Shown: piece after piece, positions 1-10,470 of the stretch
Layout of the letters: every line of letters starts with the position of its first letter
Position numbering within the stretch: the stretch's first letter is position 1
From: Diplocarpon mali
Taxonomy: Eukaryota; Ascomycota; Leotiomycetes; Helotiales; Drepanopezizaceae
Assembly: GCA_024741835.1 (NCBI GenBank)
Contig: JAENRP010000002.1
Coordinates: 310,001 to 374,000 of the forward strand
Direction of reading: 5' to 3'
DNA: 64,000 nucleotides
Position numbers and translations under genes: made by a program
The notes under the pieces: model-generated
Database searches by the model: none
Told to the model about the DNA's origin: nothing
The model's input: only the letters and a program-made list of their open reading frames with translations

Positions 1-3000
1 TGCACCTTCATAGTCGTGGGAAATGGGAAGATACTGCTCTGATCCGGCGTCATGTAGAGTGTCGTCCCGTGCGGACCTGGGAGCTTCTTCAGCTCTCCCT
101 GGCTCTCGCTGCCGGGGTACCAGGTCCCGCCAGGCGCACTCCCCTGCACCCGTCTCAAGCCCTTGAGCTTAAACACCGTCTTGAACATGGCCGTCATGGC
201 AGTGAGGCTGGCATCCATGCCGAGACACTGGTGGGGACCGGCGCCATATTGCAGGTACGAATCGAGGTCGCGGTCGAGACGGACAGAGGTGGGATCTGGG
301 AAGGCTGCAGGGTCCTGGGACGCGGCGATGATGTCGACGAGAACACGGCGGTCGGCGGGCACAGTGACCGTGTCGGGCCCGTCGACGATGTCGACGCTCG
401 TGGTGCCGGGCGATGTGGGCTTAAAGTCGCGCAAGAGGCCGACTGTTGCGCGGAGACGAGCCCCTTCGAGGAAGTAGCGCAAGATCAGGTCGTCGGCTTC
501 CTTGGTGTCGGCCTGGGCGAGGTTGTAGAGCTCCGGGATGTGCGGCGCACCATCCCCGAGGTAGTAATCTAGCGACTGGGAGAAGATCTGGGATTGATTG
601 GCGGTCATCGAGGCTGCCGTCGGGAGGCTGCCCAAGTCAGCTCCTCGGGTCTCGGTCTGGGCACGCTGAACTTACATGTGCGTCCAGACGACATCTTTGA
701 TAGGCACCTGATTTTCCAAGAGGCGTTGGATCATATGGGTGCCGTATTCCGTGAGGGCATCGCTCTGGTGCAGCTTGGCCAGTACGTCCGCGATGAAGCC
801 AGTCGCTGAGACGGCTTCCGCGTTGAGCAGTATCAACTCGCCCAGCTGCTGGGCCAGGGCGTGGGCAGCCTCTCTGATGGGGAAGCTCTTGGTGACATCC
901 CCATTGGCAAATATGCACATGAAACATAGCGAGAGGACCTGGTACATCTCTTGCTCGGTGTAGACGCCGTGCGGTGTCTCCTCCGTCTTGATAGGGAGGC
1001 TGAACAGCGATGCTGCGAACCGAGCATTGACCAGGTTCGAAACATCTCGCACGATGTCGACCTGGTACGCGCTCGTCCCAGGCACCCGGAACCCGGCACC
1101 CCGGAGCAGTTTCGTCGTCGTCTGCTCGTAGAAGGATTTGACCTCGTAGTGCCAGTTCGCCGGGTGGAGGGCCTTCTTCATCATGGTTCTGGATGCCGTG
1201 TTGGGAGGATGATCGCCAGCCATGGCGAATTCCACGCCGCTGGTTCTCTTGGCAGTGCTTGTCATGAACACGATAGCTTCGCCCCAGGTGACCTTCCAGT
1301 TGGATTGGTCCTGGAGGACCTTCTGCGCCGCGGCGTGGGATTTGATGACAATCAGCTCCGGAATCCGGGCAGGTCTGTCCCACGAGTACTTGTCTGCTCT
1401 GCCGAGGGATTTCATGATCACCAGATTCTCCCGAGGGGTGACGAACGGGAAATGGGCATAGATGGAGTGGTCCTTGAAGTGGCGGGGGAATGCGCGGAGA
1501 ATCAGCTTGTACAACACGCACCCGCCGTCGACTGATTTGTCGGACTGGACTTCGTGATATCTGCGCGACTGTCAGCGGAGTCGTGACCCGGGGGCACGGT
1601 TACAGACCCCCAGTTGGTCAAGCTTCTCGGGGTATAGTCAGTCGTGTAGAATCGGTCGCCTCGTACCAGGCCAACCGCGTCCGACAGGATTGCGTACGAG
1701 GTCGTGAAGTTGACACAGAGACCAGAGCCCGGACTCATCGGCGGCTTAGCCTTCTCTGCGACAAGACCCGGGTACAACTCTACATAATCGGGGTGGTCGT
1801 AGAGGTTCCGCAGCTTCTCGGCAACCTCCGGGTCGGGATTGATCTCCTCGAACGTGGAATACTTCTTGAGACCGGCAAACTCTCGAAACTCATTCAGAGA
1901 TGCGATGTTCCACGACCGAGCCTGGATCATGCCCAGGATCTCGACGGATTTCAAGATTTTGGGGACACGGTTCGCACCGAAAGACCCCGCCACGTCCTCG
2001 ATCGACGCCCCCAAGATCTCGACCAAGTCGTCGTCGTCCAATGTCCCATCGGGTTTGCGCTCGAGGCCGGCGAATCCTCGTTCCAGAGGATCAGCCGGAG
2101 TCTTGGCTTCCTTTGCTCGGAGGGCACCAAGCAGCCGACCAAGGCTGACATCTTCGGGCTTCTGACCCGGGAACATCTGGGCGTAGACCTCCTGAGTCCA
2201 CTGGTCATCTCTTTCCGAGACCGCCGAGTGCCATCGGTAAACTCGAGAATGTCAGCTCATCTCCCCGGCGGTCGCAGAGGCACTCACTCAGGTTGAACTC
2301 GGCCGACACTTGATTGCCGGTCCCCTCGGCGGTCGGTGTCTTGAATATTGACTTGCCCTCGTCGGTTCTCGGGTCAAGATCCCAATGACTGTCGGTACGA
2401 TTCAGGCTCAGAATGGTCCGGACGTAGTCCTTGAGGACGACGTTGACATAGAGGCCGCAGGTGATCAAGCGACCCGTCTGGAACAGGTCGTTGTCATACT
2501 TGTCCCAAGCCTCCCCCGGATCGTCCGCTCTGGGCTTCGTAAACCTTCCATTCTCGTTGATGCTGTGTTTTGTGAGACCAGGGATCGTCGGGCATCATCT
2601 GGGATGGGACTTACGCCGCGAGCTGGGTGACGACATGGTTGTGAAAGCGGTTGAACATGATCAGGAAGACTCCCACTCCGGGAGGGAAGCCGAGAAGTCG
2701 CTTCTCGGAGAAGCAGTCAGGTTTCAGGAGGCCACCTTTGAAGGTCCGCATGAGATTCTGCTCGTCCTGGTTGCTCCCGTACAACGGCGCGAGATCAAGA
2801 TAGGAGCTGGTCATGGAGTTGTTGAAGTCATCGTGATCCTTTGCAGCGTCAGCAACTGGGCCGGGCCGGGACGGGACCCGAGACGGAAACACAGGAGCAA
2901 GCGACGCACCGTGCGGAAAATGTCGTGAATGATGATAGTGGCGAGATAGAAGAGCATGGAGGAGATCTTGTTCGGGTGGGGTTCGAAGGTGTCACCCCGG

Positions 3001-3560
3001 ACCATCAGGCTGTCGAAGATGGCGGCCGGGTCGGGCAGAGCAATGGTCTGTAGAATCACCGGCTTCGCACTCCGCGCGTAGGGAGTGTTGGCCGCCCCGA
3101 GCTGGGGATTGTAGATGTTGTTGTGGGATCCGTCCGCCTCACGATACTTGTACTTGGTGCCCAGGCTGGTCATGGGAGGGTGCGGAAGGCCATTCCAGAG
3201 CGTCCCGATGAAAGTGCCGGTGAGTTGAGTAGAGATCTTGGCGTCGGGATCCAGCTTGGCGAGAAGGGCGACGAGATGTTCGAGGAGAAACTTCCCATCG
3301 TCCTGCTGGCCCTTGACCTCTGAATTGAACAGAGCGAGGAGCGTCTCGACATCTTGGAAGCCGATCTTGCGGAGGTCGGCAAAGAGGCTCGCCATCTTCT
3401 TTGGGTCCGGGTCGTTGGTGGGGAGGTAGGGCGAGTCGGGAATGGGGGAGATGGATTTGCTGATGAGTTGCTTGACCGATTGCAAGTTCCTCTCGAGTTC
3501 CTTCCGCCAGGGGTTTTGCGCGGTGCTTGCCGTGTCGACGGACGCGTGGTTGGAGGCCAT
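1..3560 (-). CDS. ppoA: Psi-producing oxygenase / linoleate diol synthase (dioxygenase-P450 fusion), 3' end off window
   Basis: Predicted fatty-acid heme dioxygenase fused to a cytochrome P450, the Ppo family that makes oxylipins (psi factors) balancing sexual and asexual sporulation. Exons (minus): 3560-2910, 2838-2615, 2562-2288, 2241-1608, 1560-676, 627-1; all phases join, giving 1098 residues before the left edge, with probably only a few codons missing. Seen: distal heme His in IIIHDIFRT (about H212), proximal His and catalytic Tyr in YRWH (Y385, H388), an ANQSQ motif (899-903) and the P450 heme Cys in GAGPHQCLG (about C1024). In the family, PpoC-type 10R-dioxygenases lack the heme Cys, whereas PpoA-type diol synthases keep Cys and the Asn/Gln of ANXXQ, so I infer an 8R-dioxygenase with hydroperoxide isomerase activity. 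The start is the ATG at 3560 in a strong context (GAAGCCATGG); the frame is open upstream to 3758 but only with a GTG. Which diol is made (5,8 or 7,8) cannot be told from sequence. Confidence 0.93.
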
Positions 3561-5486
3561 GGCTTCGTCGGCTGTGGGCTGTGGGCTCGAGATGGACTGA
3601 GGCGAGTGGTTTGGTCGACTCTTCTCTCGCCTTCTTGGAACGAGCCGACGAGGCGGAACGAGGATTTGGGATTCCGGCGAGAGATCAATGTGGAGAGGAG
3701 CAAGGCGGGGGGGCTGGTCGTCGGCCGTGCTGGCACGAATGACGCTCGTGTCTTGCACGGTTGGTGATCAGCTTCCAACCCCCGACGGAGACGACGAATC
3801 AAGTTTGGGGAGACGGGAACCCGCGACCGGATGAGGTGGCGGCGGCGGTGCCGTCAGACCGGTAGGCGCGACGGAGCCGGTTGGGGAAGATGGCGACGGC
3901 GAGGGCGAGAGCGAGGGCGATGGGCGATGGGCGATGGGCGGGATATCCGAGACAGGACACGATGTTCCCGCGCGTTCCCCTTGCTCGTTCTCGTTCTCGT
4001 TCTCTCTCACCACGGCAGAGTCGCCGACGAACTGGGTGCCCATTCCCGCACCAGACGGCGAGCACGCCGGCGTCTTATAGGGATATTCCACGCGGCGGCG
4101 GAGCCATCGCCGACAGGCCCGAGGCGGACGGATGAGTGATGCTGCTGCTGCTGGTCAGCCACGACGATGGAATGTGCAGTAGCTGGTCCGCGGTTGCATG
4201 AGCTGAGCTGCAACCGCCAGTCCCGACGAGGGGCAGCGACCACGGCGGTTCTGCCATTCTGCAAGCCCGTCCGCCAGGGAGGTGATGATATGCTCGGGCG
4301 GAGGATCGTGGGCGGAGACGGCGAGGAGGTTGTGGTGGTGTTGTTGCGACGGTAGGACGACGATACGCCTGTGCCTGTGCCTGTGCCTGTGCTTGTGTTT
4401 GTGCCTGTGCCTGTGTTTGTACTTGTACTTGTGCTTGTGCTTGTGCTTGGTCTGTTGCAGTGGTAGTGGATGAGGTTGTGTTGCTGGTGCTTGACCGTAG
4501 ACGTGAGGGGTGTCGCGCCGGCGCGGGGTGGCTTTGCGGCGGGCGCCAGGACCACGATCTTGGATCTTGGAGGATCGTCGGCCTCCACCCCACGCCTCCC
4601 ATTCCTGATTCGAGGCTGACCGTGAGAATCCCCTCGACCGGACTGTCGTCCCTCTGCGGACCATCTCCAGACGCCGTACGCGCAACCCTCCCGTCGGCTA
4701 GTTTCGTCCTGGTCCGCATCGCTGCACAGCTCCGGTTCGAGGCGCGCTGCCTGCTGAGGGGGGCCGTGATGGATCGCAACCACATCGCTGGGTGGCACCG
4801 CTATCACCACGGCCATCCACGAGAGTGCCGGCTATTCGCGAGGGTGCAAAACTCACATCGAGTCGAGTCAGATTGGACTCGAGAGGGGGACACTACTGCC
4901 CTCACGTGCTCACTGCCCACTGCTCACTGCCCTCACGTGCTCACGTGCTCACTGCTCACTCTCACTGCCCTCACGTGCTCACCACCCTCTGCCCTCTGCC
5001 CACTGCTCAAGCGTCGTGTATCCAAACCCAGCAAACACAAACGGCCAGGAAGCCGGCCGTCACTCGTGCATGGCCCGCACGATTGCGCGCATCCCACGTG
5101 ACCGGGCGGTGGCTCCCCCGAGCCGACGTCCCGCCGTGCTCTCGTCTCGCCCCGGACCTGGCCGCGACCCCTGCGCCGGCCGGCCTCACGCGTGGACGGC
5201 AGTGGCCCGATTCTCGGCGACCTGCTGTGTCCTCGGCTTCGATCATCCGCGTGGTCTCTCGGGCCGACCACGGCCGAGCGCCTGCTCCCGTCGCGTTCCG
5301 GGCTGGACAGGAAGCGGGCGTCGACCCGGATGTTCTTCCCGAGCGGCCCCTCGTCCGTTCCGGTCCTGGAACACCAGAAACCCACCAACTCCATTCCAGC
5401 TCGGCTTGGTCCAGATCCTTCTCGTAACAGCTTGATATGGTAGGTGGCTTGAAAGGAGGTGGAGGATCACTGTCTTGAAGTAACTA
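3561..5486. other. Gene-free 5' flank of ppoA, low-complexity
   Basis: No recognisable gene. Several long overlapping frames exist on both strands but they are Arg/Ser/Pro- or Gln/Ala-rich translations of GC-rich simple sequence. It holds the hexamer array at 4368-4450 and an imperfect CTCACTGCC/CTCACGTG-type repetition at about 4900-4995. It presumably contains the ppoA promoter and 5' UTR. Confidence 0.6.
4368..4450. repeat. Hexamer microsatellite (CTGTGC/TTGTGC)n
   Basis: About 13-14 copies of a 6-bp unit, first CTGTGC then drifting to TTGTGT, CTGTGC, TTGTAC and TTGTGC. The minus-strand frame reads as alternating Gln-Ala/Gln-Val, which explains the large but spurious ORFs over it. Confidence 0.9.
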
Positions 5487-5487
5487 T

Positions 5488-5822
5488 CCCTTATACCTCA
5501 ATACATACCTACTATCCCTCCCTCACAAAATCTCTCTAATGATAATATACATCCCTAAAAAGATTCAGACTTGCTACCTCTTAGCAATAGCCATCTATTA
5601 TACCTGAAGACATACCTACTATCCCTCCCTTATAACCTCACTCTAATTATAAAATACATCTTCAAAAAGATTCAGACTTGCTACCTCTTAGCAATAGCCA
5701 TCCATCGTATCTTAAAACACTCCCGCTATCCCTCCCTCACAAAATCTCTCGAATTATAATATACATCCCTAAAAAGATTCAGACTTGCTACCTCTTCGTA
5801 ATAGCCATCCATCGTCCCTTGA
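5488..5822. repeat. 107-bp AT-rich tandem repeat, about 3 copies
   Basis: A conserved core (AGATTCAGACTTGCTACCTC) recurs at 5561, 5668 and 5775, exactly 107 bp apart each time, with matching flanks (TATCCCTCCC, AATATACATC). Copies differ at scattered sites. The array is AT-rich against GC-rich flanks. I see no coding capacity and do not recognise the repeat. Confidence 0.9.
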
Positions 5823-7004
5823 AACGGCATGAGAGGTCCTGGACCACAATCTGGAGAGGCTCCGAACACTGCACGGCAGGGTAGCTGCTTGAGCTCGAGT
5901 TGCCGTCGCGTGACCGACGAAGAGTAATCCGTCGCGGTACCTGTCTCCGAAACCCGTCGGCGCCGGGGAGCTTGCGTTGGCCACTGGCCACACAGTGACG
6001 AGGATTACTGCTGCCGGTGCTCACGTGATCCCCGCTGATTTCACGAGTTCCTGTGTAGCTCCACCGGTGCATATCGCAGCCGGCGGAAACGCTGTCGGCG
6101 CGAACAAACATGCGTCACATTCATCTAACGGCGGCAGACCGTAGAGACATGATTCGATCCGGGCGCGCGGCACACCTGACTACCAACACAAGTGCGAGGA
6201 TATTAATACACCGCTTCTCTCGGCGTCCGTTTCTCCCCCTTCGAATCTACTGGCGTCCTTGGAAAAGCCCCCGCGGCCTTGCTGGCGTGTCTCGGTCTGC
6301 AGGATCCCACGAACAAATTACAGTACCGCGGGCTCGGCTGGCCGACCGGCTTCCAATCACCAGGCGCGCTGCGCTCTGCTCGCAGGATCATTAAGCTTTC
6401 TCGCCAAGCTTTTTTTTCCCCCTTCCCCCATATCCAAGGGCTTGAAAGGAAAAGAGAAAGATACGACGCACTTCGTATAAATTCCCACCAAGCCTCTCTT
6501 GGTAGACTCCTGTGAGGCAGAGCAGTCAGAGACAGAGCAGACAGGGACAGAGACAGAGACAGAGGTAGACCAGATTCTGCCTTCTGCTTCCGCTGCAGCA
6601 AGGGCATCTCACCCCTCCGGCAGGAGTCGTATCCTACTGCAAGCCCCGCAAGAGTGCTCTGATCCCGTGGATAGGTCGAGGGGGGGGGTCCGTCTCTCCT
6701 TACACAACACAGGATCCCGATATTTTTCTTCTTCTTCTCTTTCTCCGCAGATACCATGCGCTAAGCCTGCACATCAATACTCCGCGAGCAAGGGAAATCG
6801 CCACTCGGAATGTCAGGCGGTGTTTTAGGCTTCGAGACCGTGTTTCGACGCGGGAATCCCACCGGCGGATTGGCTAACGTCAAGGCTGGGCTCGATGTCA
6901 GGGCGGTAGGGGCTCCGATTTTATCAAGCAGGCCTTGACGCACCAGGACCCAGATCTTACCCAGACTGTTACCCTTAATATAGAAGAAGTGAGGCGATTT
7001 CGAG
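5823..7004. other. Gene-free stretch between tandem array and mariner relic
   Basis: No supported gene. It contains short purine and pyrimidine runs (for example GGGACAGAGACAGAGACAGAG near 6543) and only short overlapping frames on both strands. I recognise nothing in it. Confidence 0.5.
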
Positions 7005-7006
7005 TA

Positions 7007-8287
7007 CTTCGTACTATGGGTAAATAATGTACAATTCTAGGCCGTGCACACTAGATACTTGGCAATGCTGCTTTTACAATTTCCTTAATATTTTATATAG
7101 CCTCCTCCTACTGCGATCATAGCTTTATATCTCTCTAGCATTTCCCTAATTAATTCTCTAATCCTTTCAATTATTATCGATTCCTACGCTTCTTTTATAG
7201 CTTTATATAGTCTCTTATAGGATCAATAAACCTCTAGATATTTACCCTCAATATAATCTTTCATTTCATCCTATACTATCTCAATTGGGTTCAAATCAGG
7301 AGAATTCGCAGGCTAAAAGATAGGGGTAATCCCGATTGCTTTAAATACCGATTGAGTATATTTAGAAGTGTGCCCTTTTGCATTATCTTATTGGAATTCA
7401 AGCTTAGGATATTGCTATAGAATCTCTTGAACCTTTAAGATAATAATTCCAGAGTACAAACCTTCATTTATTATTTCCCAATCCTTTTCTTAGAATAACC
7501 CTTGATGCTAACCGTATTTCCCTGATATTATTCCTTAAAACATCCATCCGATCTTCCTTTAATATCGATCTTCGACACAATTAGGGTGATATTCTTCTTA
7601 AGACCCGATTTCTCATATGATCCATTCCTTCGTATGTTTCCTAGGATTAACCCATATTTCGTTACTCTATAAGACTGAAAACCATTGCTCTTTAGTCCAA
7701 TCCTTGTGCTTAATAGCCTATTGAAGTCGAGAGATCTGATTCGTATATATAAGGACTGGTTTTCAATAAGCAATTCGTCGAACGAAGCCTTCCTTCTTAA
7801 AAGCTATACGAATAGCGTAGAAGCCGACGTTCCAATAAAGAATCAAAGGAATATCAGCCCAAGGAGTACGTCGATTTGCTCTCGAGGCTATAACCCATTA
7901 AATAAGGTGTTTTCGTTATAGAGTATTTAAGTAAGCTTTACAGCCTCGAAGATGATGTTAAGGAGTCAATCGAGTCTATAGAGCGTACTAAACTTAACGT
8001 CGAGTAAGGTTCAATTGAAGGGCGATCTGATCGTAAGTCCAACCGGCATTAAAATAAAGAGTCTGACAGCGTACTCGTTCGTTATAAGAGGACTGTTTTA
8101 TAGGTGTCTTTAGAGTCGGTATACTAAATGAAGAATCCATATTAAAAGCGTTGATTTTTAATGCAAAAAGCGGCGAATCGTTATAGATAAATCATTGGCT
8201 ATACCTCCTGTATATAAGCCCTGTTAATGGAAACCGGTAGAACTACGCACAGACAGCAATTGTACATTATTTCGGGCATGTACTAAG
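7007..8287 (-). mobile_element. RIP-decayed Tc1/mariner-type transposon (1281 bp)
   Basis: The element is bounded by TA dinucleotides (7005-7006 and 8288-8289), the Tc1/mariner target duplication, with inverted ends: left CTTCGTACTATGGGTAAATA, right reverse-complement CTTAGTACATGCCCGAAATA, both running into AATGTACAATT. The transposase lies on the minus strand and is broken: around 7270-7310 the frame reads PANSPDLNPIE then a stop where a Trp or Gln codon is expected, then DEM, which matches the third catalytic-block signature (SPDLNPIE) of Tc1/mariner transposases. A second open fragment lies at 7773-7528. Many stops are TAG or TAA, as expected of CpA-to-TpA mutation. It is non-functional. 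Family placement rests on that motif, the TA duplication and the length. Confidence 0.85.
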
Positions 8288-8289
8288 TA

Positions 8290-8727
8290 TCTTGTTGTTT
8301 TGCGAATAGTGGATTCACAAGTCCTTGCCACAGGCTGTCGATCAGTGGCTCTCGAGCCAGGTTTGGGGCCCGTGGTGCCAGCGAGGGAGATGGTTCGAGA
8401 ATCGGAAGTAGCTATAAATATTCTCCTGGGGATCATCGTCGCCGGGCCGGACGCATGCCGTTCTGAAGGGCTGGGTTGACGGCCACACGGTCCCCGACCG
8501 GCCCACGACCAAGGAATCCCCCTCCCGAGCTTGGGATTCCAACCCTAGCCGACCTCCAGCCGTCAACTCGAGTCTCGTGGCGTGCGGAGAAGATGTGCTT
8601 GGTCGCAGGCCAGAGAGACGGCCGCGTGGTAATCGATTGATCCAACCCAGAGCAGGAATCCTCTGCAAGGGAGGTGTTGGTTTCACAGAGGGGCGCACTA
8701 AGAAGGTATAATTGAGTTTTCTGGTTG
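8290..8727. other. Spacer between mariner relic and its MITE
   Basis: GC-richer than the element to its left. No gene recognised. The minus-strand frame across it (from 8740) has no family resemblance I can name. Confidence 0.5.
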
Positions 8728-8729
8728 TA

Positions 8730-8899
8730 CTTCGTACCATGGGTAAATAATGTACAATTCTAGGCCGTGCACACTAGATACTTGGCGAATCGTTATAGAT
8801 AAATCATTGGCTGTACCCCCTGTATATGAGCCCTGTTAATGGAGACCGGTAGAATTACGCACAGACAGCACTTGTACATTATTTCGGGCATGTACCAAG
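8730..8899. mobile_element. 170-bp MITE derived from the neighbouring mariner element
   Basis: Flanked by TA duplications (8728-8729, 8900-8901) with the same terminal inverted repeats as the 1281-bp element. The first about 57 bp match its left end and the rest its right end (from GAATCGTTATAG onward); about 1.1 kb of interior is missing. It is non-autonomous. At several sites it keeps C or G where the long copy has T or A, so it looks less mutated. Confidence 0.9.
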
Positions 8900-9263
8900 T
8901 AGTATTTTGATCTGATCACAAGTATCGAGAGAGAGAAGAGAGAGAGAGTTCGTAGTTGAGCCAGCCTATGCCAAGACTGGTCCGTGCACGCTCTTGATTC
9001 ACCCCGTCACGTGCTATCCCGTGACCCTGGTCACTAGATTCCGACGGGAGGAGTCGTAGGGGAGCTCGTGAGAACAGCAAGCGGCGCCAACCGAATGCTT
9101 TCAAACCTGGATGGAGCGCTTCGAGCCGGGCGTATGCTCCCATTGCGCTCGATGTCATCACGTGCCCGGCAAATTGCCCATGGAGCGTGATTCTCCCCCA
9201 TAGACCTCGCCGCCGGATCCGCGACATTGCACTCTTGAAGCGCTGGGTCGGGGGCGCTCCCCC

Positions 9264-9408
9264 TTTCTTCTTCTTCTTCTTCTTTTTCTTCTTCATTTTC
9301 TTCTTCTTCTGCCTCTTCTGCCTCTTCTGCCTCTTCTGCCTCTTCTGCCTCTTCTGCCTCTTCTGCCTCTTCTGCCTCTTCTGCCTCTTCTGCCTCTTCT
9401 GCTTCTTC
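9264..9408. repeat. TTC trinucleotide run followed by 9-bp array (TGCCTCTTC)n
   Basis: A degenerate TTC tract (to about 9310) runs into about 11 near-perfect copies of the 9-bp unit TGCCTCTTC. One strand translates as repeated Glu-Glu-Ala and another as Gln-Lys-Arg, so the long frames here are artefacts. Confidence 0.92.
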
Positions 9409-10018
9409 GTCCTCGCCCCTTGTGCTCCCCCTTCGCGGACGGTGGGTCCCAAGCGCCACAGACCGCAGAAGTATGATAGAGTATCCTTAGACAGAGCAGT
9501 CTGAAGGGTCAATGCTCCGAACCGAAAGGCTAGGACCGATGCGAGGTCTACTATATGTGAAATGAGCGCGCAGCGACATGGAGTGGCCCGGCCCACGAGC
9601 TGGGGGCGTTGCTATTTTGACGGGGTGAAGCGGGGACTTCTCGACCCGCCGTAGGGGGGATCGAACAGGGCGGTGGTAAACAACACCACGTGAGGGCCGA
9701 TGTTGATACTCGGCCTGGGAGGTCGGCCGGCGACGACGGCGACGGAGGCCGAGCGAGCATGCCCGTCGGATGCTGTCGACCTGGGCTATGAATAGCAGGC
9801 AGTCTTCGAGAAAGATTCGAGATCGAGCTGCCGCCGAGAGTTCGGGCATGGGTGCGTGTCACAGCCCTCCCTCGGCCAGATCTCCAACTCCGGCTCGGCT
9901 GCCCACGCCGCCAGCACGCTGCCCGGCTGGTCGACAACCACGTGACGATGCGTGACTCGGAGGCTGGAGGGGGGGAATCACGAATGCTCACCGACAGACC
10001 TCGACGTCGACAGCCCCG

Positions 10019-10090
10019 ATGTCGAGAGGCCAATGTCGAGAGTCAAATGTCGAGAGTCAAATGTCGAGAGCCAAATGTCGAGAGCCAAAA
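10019..10090. repeat. 14-bp tandem repeat (ATGTCGAGAGYCAA), about 5 copies
   Basis: Units ATGTCGAGAGTCAA and ATGTCGAGAGCCAA alternate in a short direct array upstream of the FAD oxidase. Each unit contains a TCGA palindrome. Function unknown. Confidence 0.88.
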
Positions 10091-10470
10091 CGTCCATAGA
10101 GCATCCGCCTGCCAGGACAGGCCGGGGAATTATCACCCCCTGCCAAGGGCCCTCATGAAACCCAAATCGATGCCTACCGTCCACAGTCCATGGCATTTGC
10201 GCCTGAGATTGGCATTTCTCCTCCCCATCTGACGTCGCAGTCGACGAAGCTGGCTGTCGAGCTGGCTCGGCCGCCCAGAGACTCGAGGTTTCAGTTGATT
10301 AACTCATTTCGACTATTACGTTGCGGTCCAGGAGCTGCGATGTGTATATATATCCGGTGGAATACCCTCTCTTCCACCAGCACGCGCTTCGCTTCCCCTA
10401 CGTTCCTTTGAGCAGCAGCTCCCTTCTCTCTTGATCTGGAAACACGTGCTTTCATTCCCTTTTGCCCACC

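Larger units (their letters stand above)
8902..10470. other. Gene-free, microsatellite-bearing 5' flank of the FAD oxidase
   Basis: No supported gene. It holds GA-rich sequence (about 8928-8950), the TTC and 9-bp arrays at 9264-9408 and the 14-bp array at 10019-10090. The right end should contain the promoter of the gene starting at 10471; a TATATATA stretch lies near 10343. Confidence 0.55.

Noticed and set aside
637..1535. Long frames on both strands over the Ppo P450 exon
   Set aside because: Shadows of the real minus-strand exon; only one frame carries P450 family motifs and joins in phase.
3561..3758. N-terminal extension of the Ppo gene
   Set aside because: The open frame begins with GTG, not a start codon in nuclear fungal genes; ATG at 3560 has an ideal context.
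4075..4816. Gln/Ala-rich proteins of 176-269 residues
   Set aside because: Translation of the hexamer microsatellite; no ATG-linked domain.
8916..9596. Glu-Glu-Ala or Gln-Lys-Arg repeat protein
   Set aside because: Simple 9-bp and TTC arrays read in three frames; no unique domain.
10019..10090. CRISPR-like array
   Set aside because: Direct 14-bp tandem copies without spacers, in a fungal genome.
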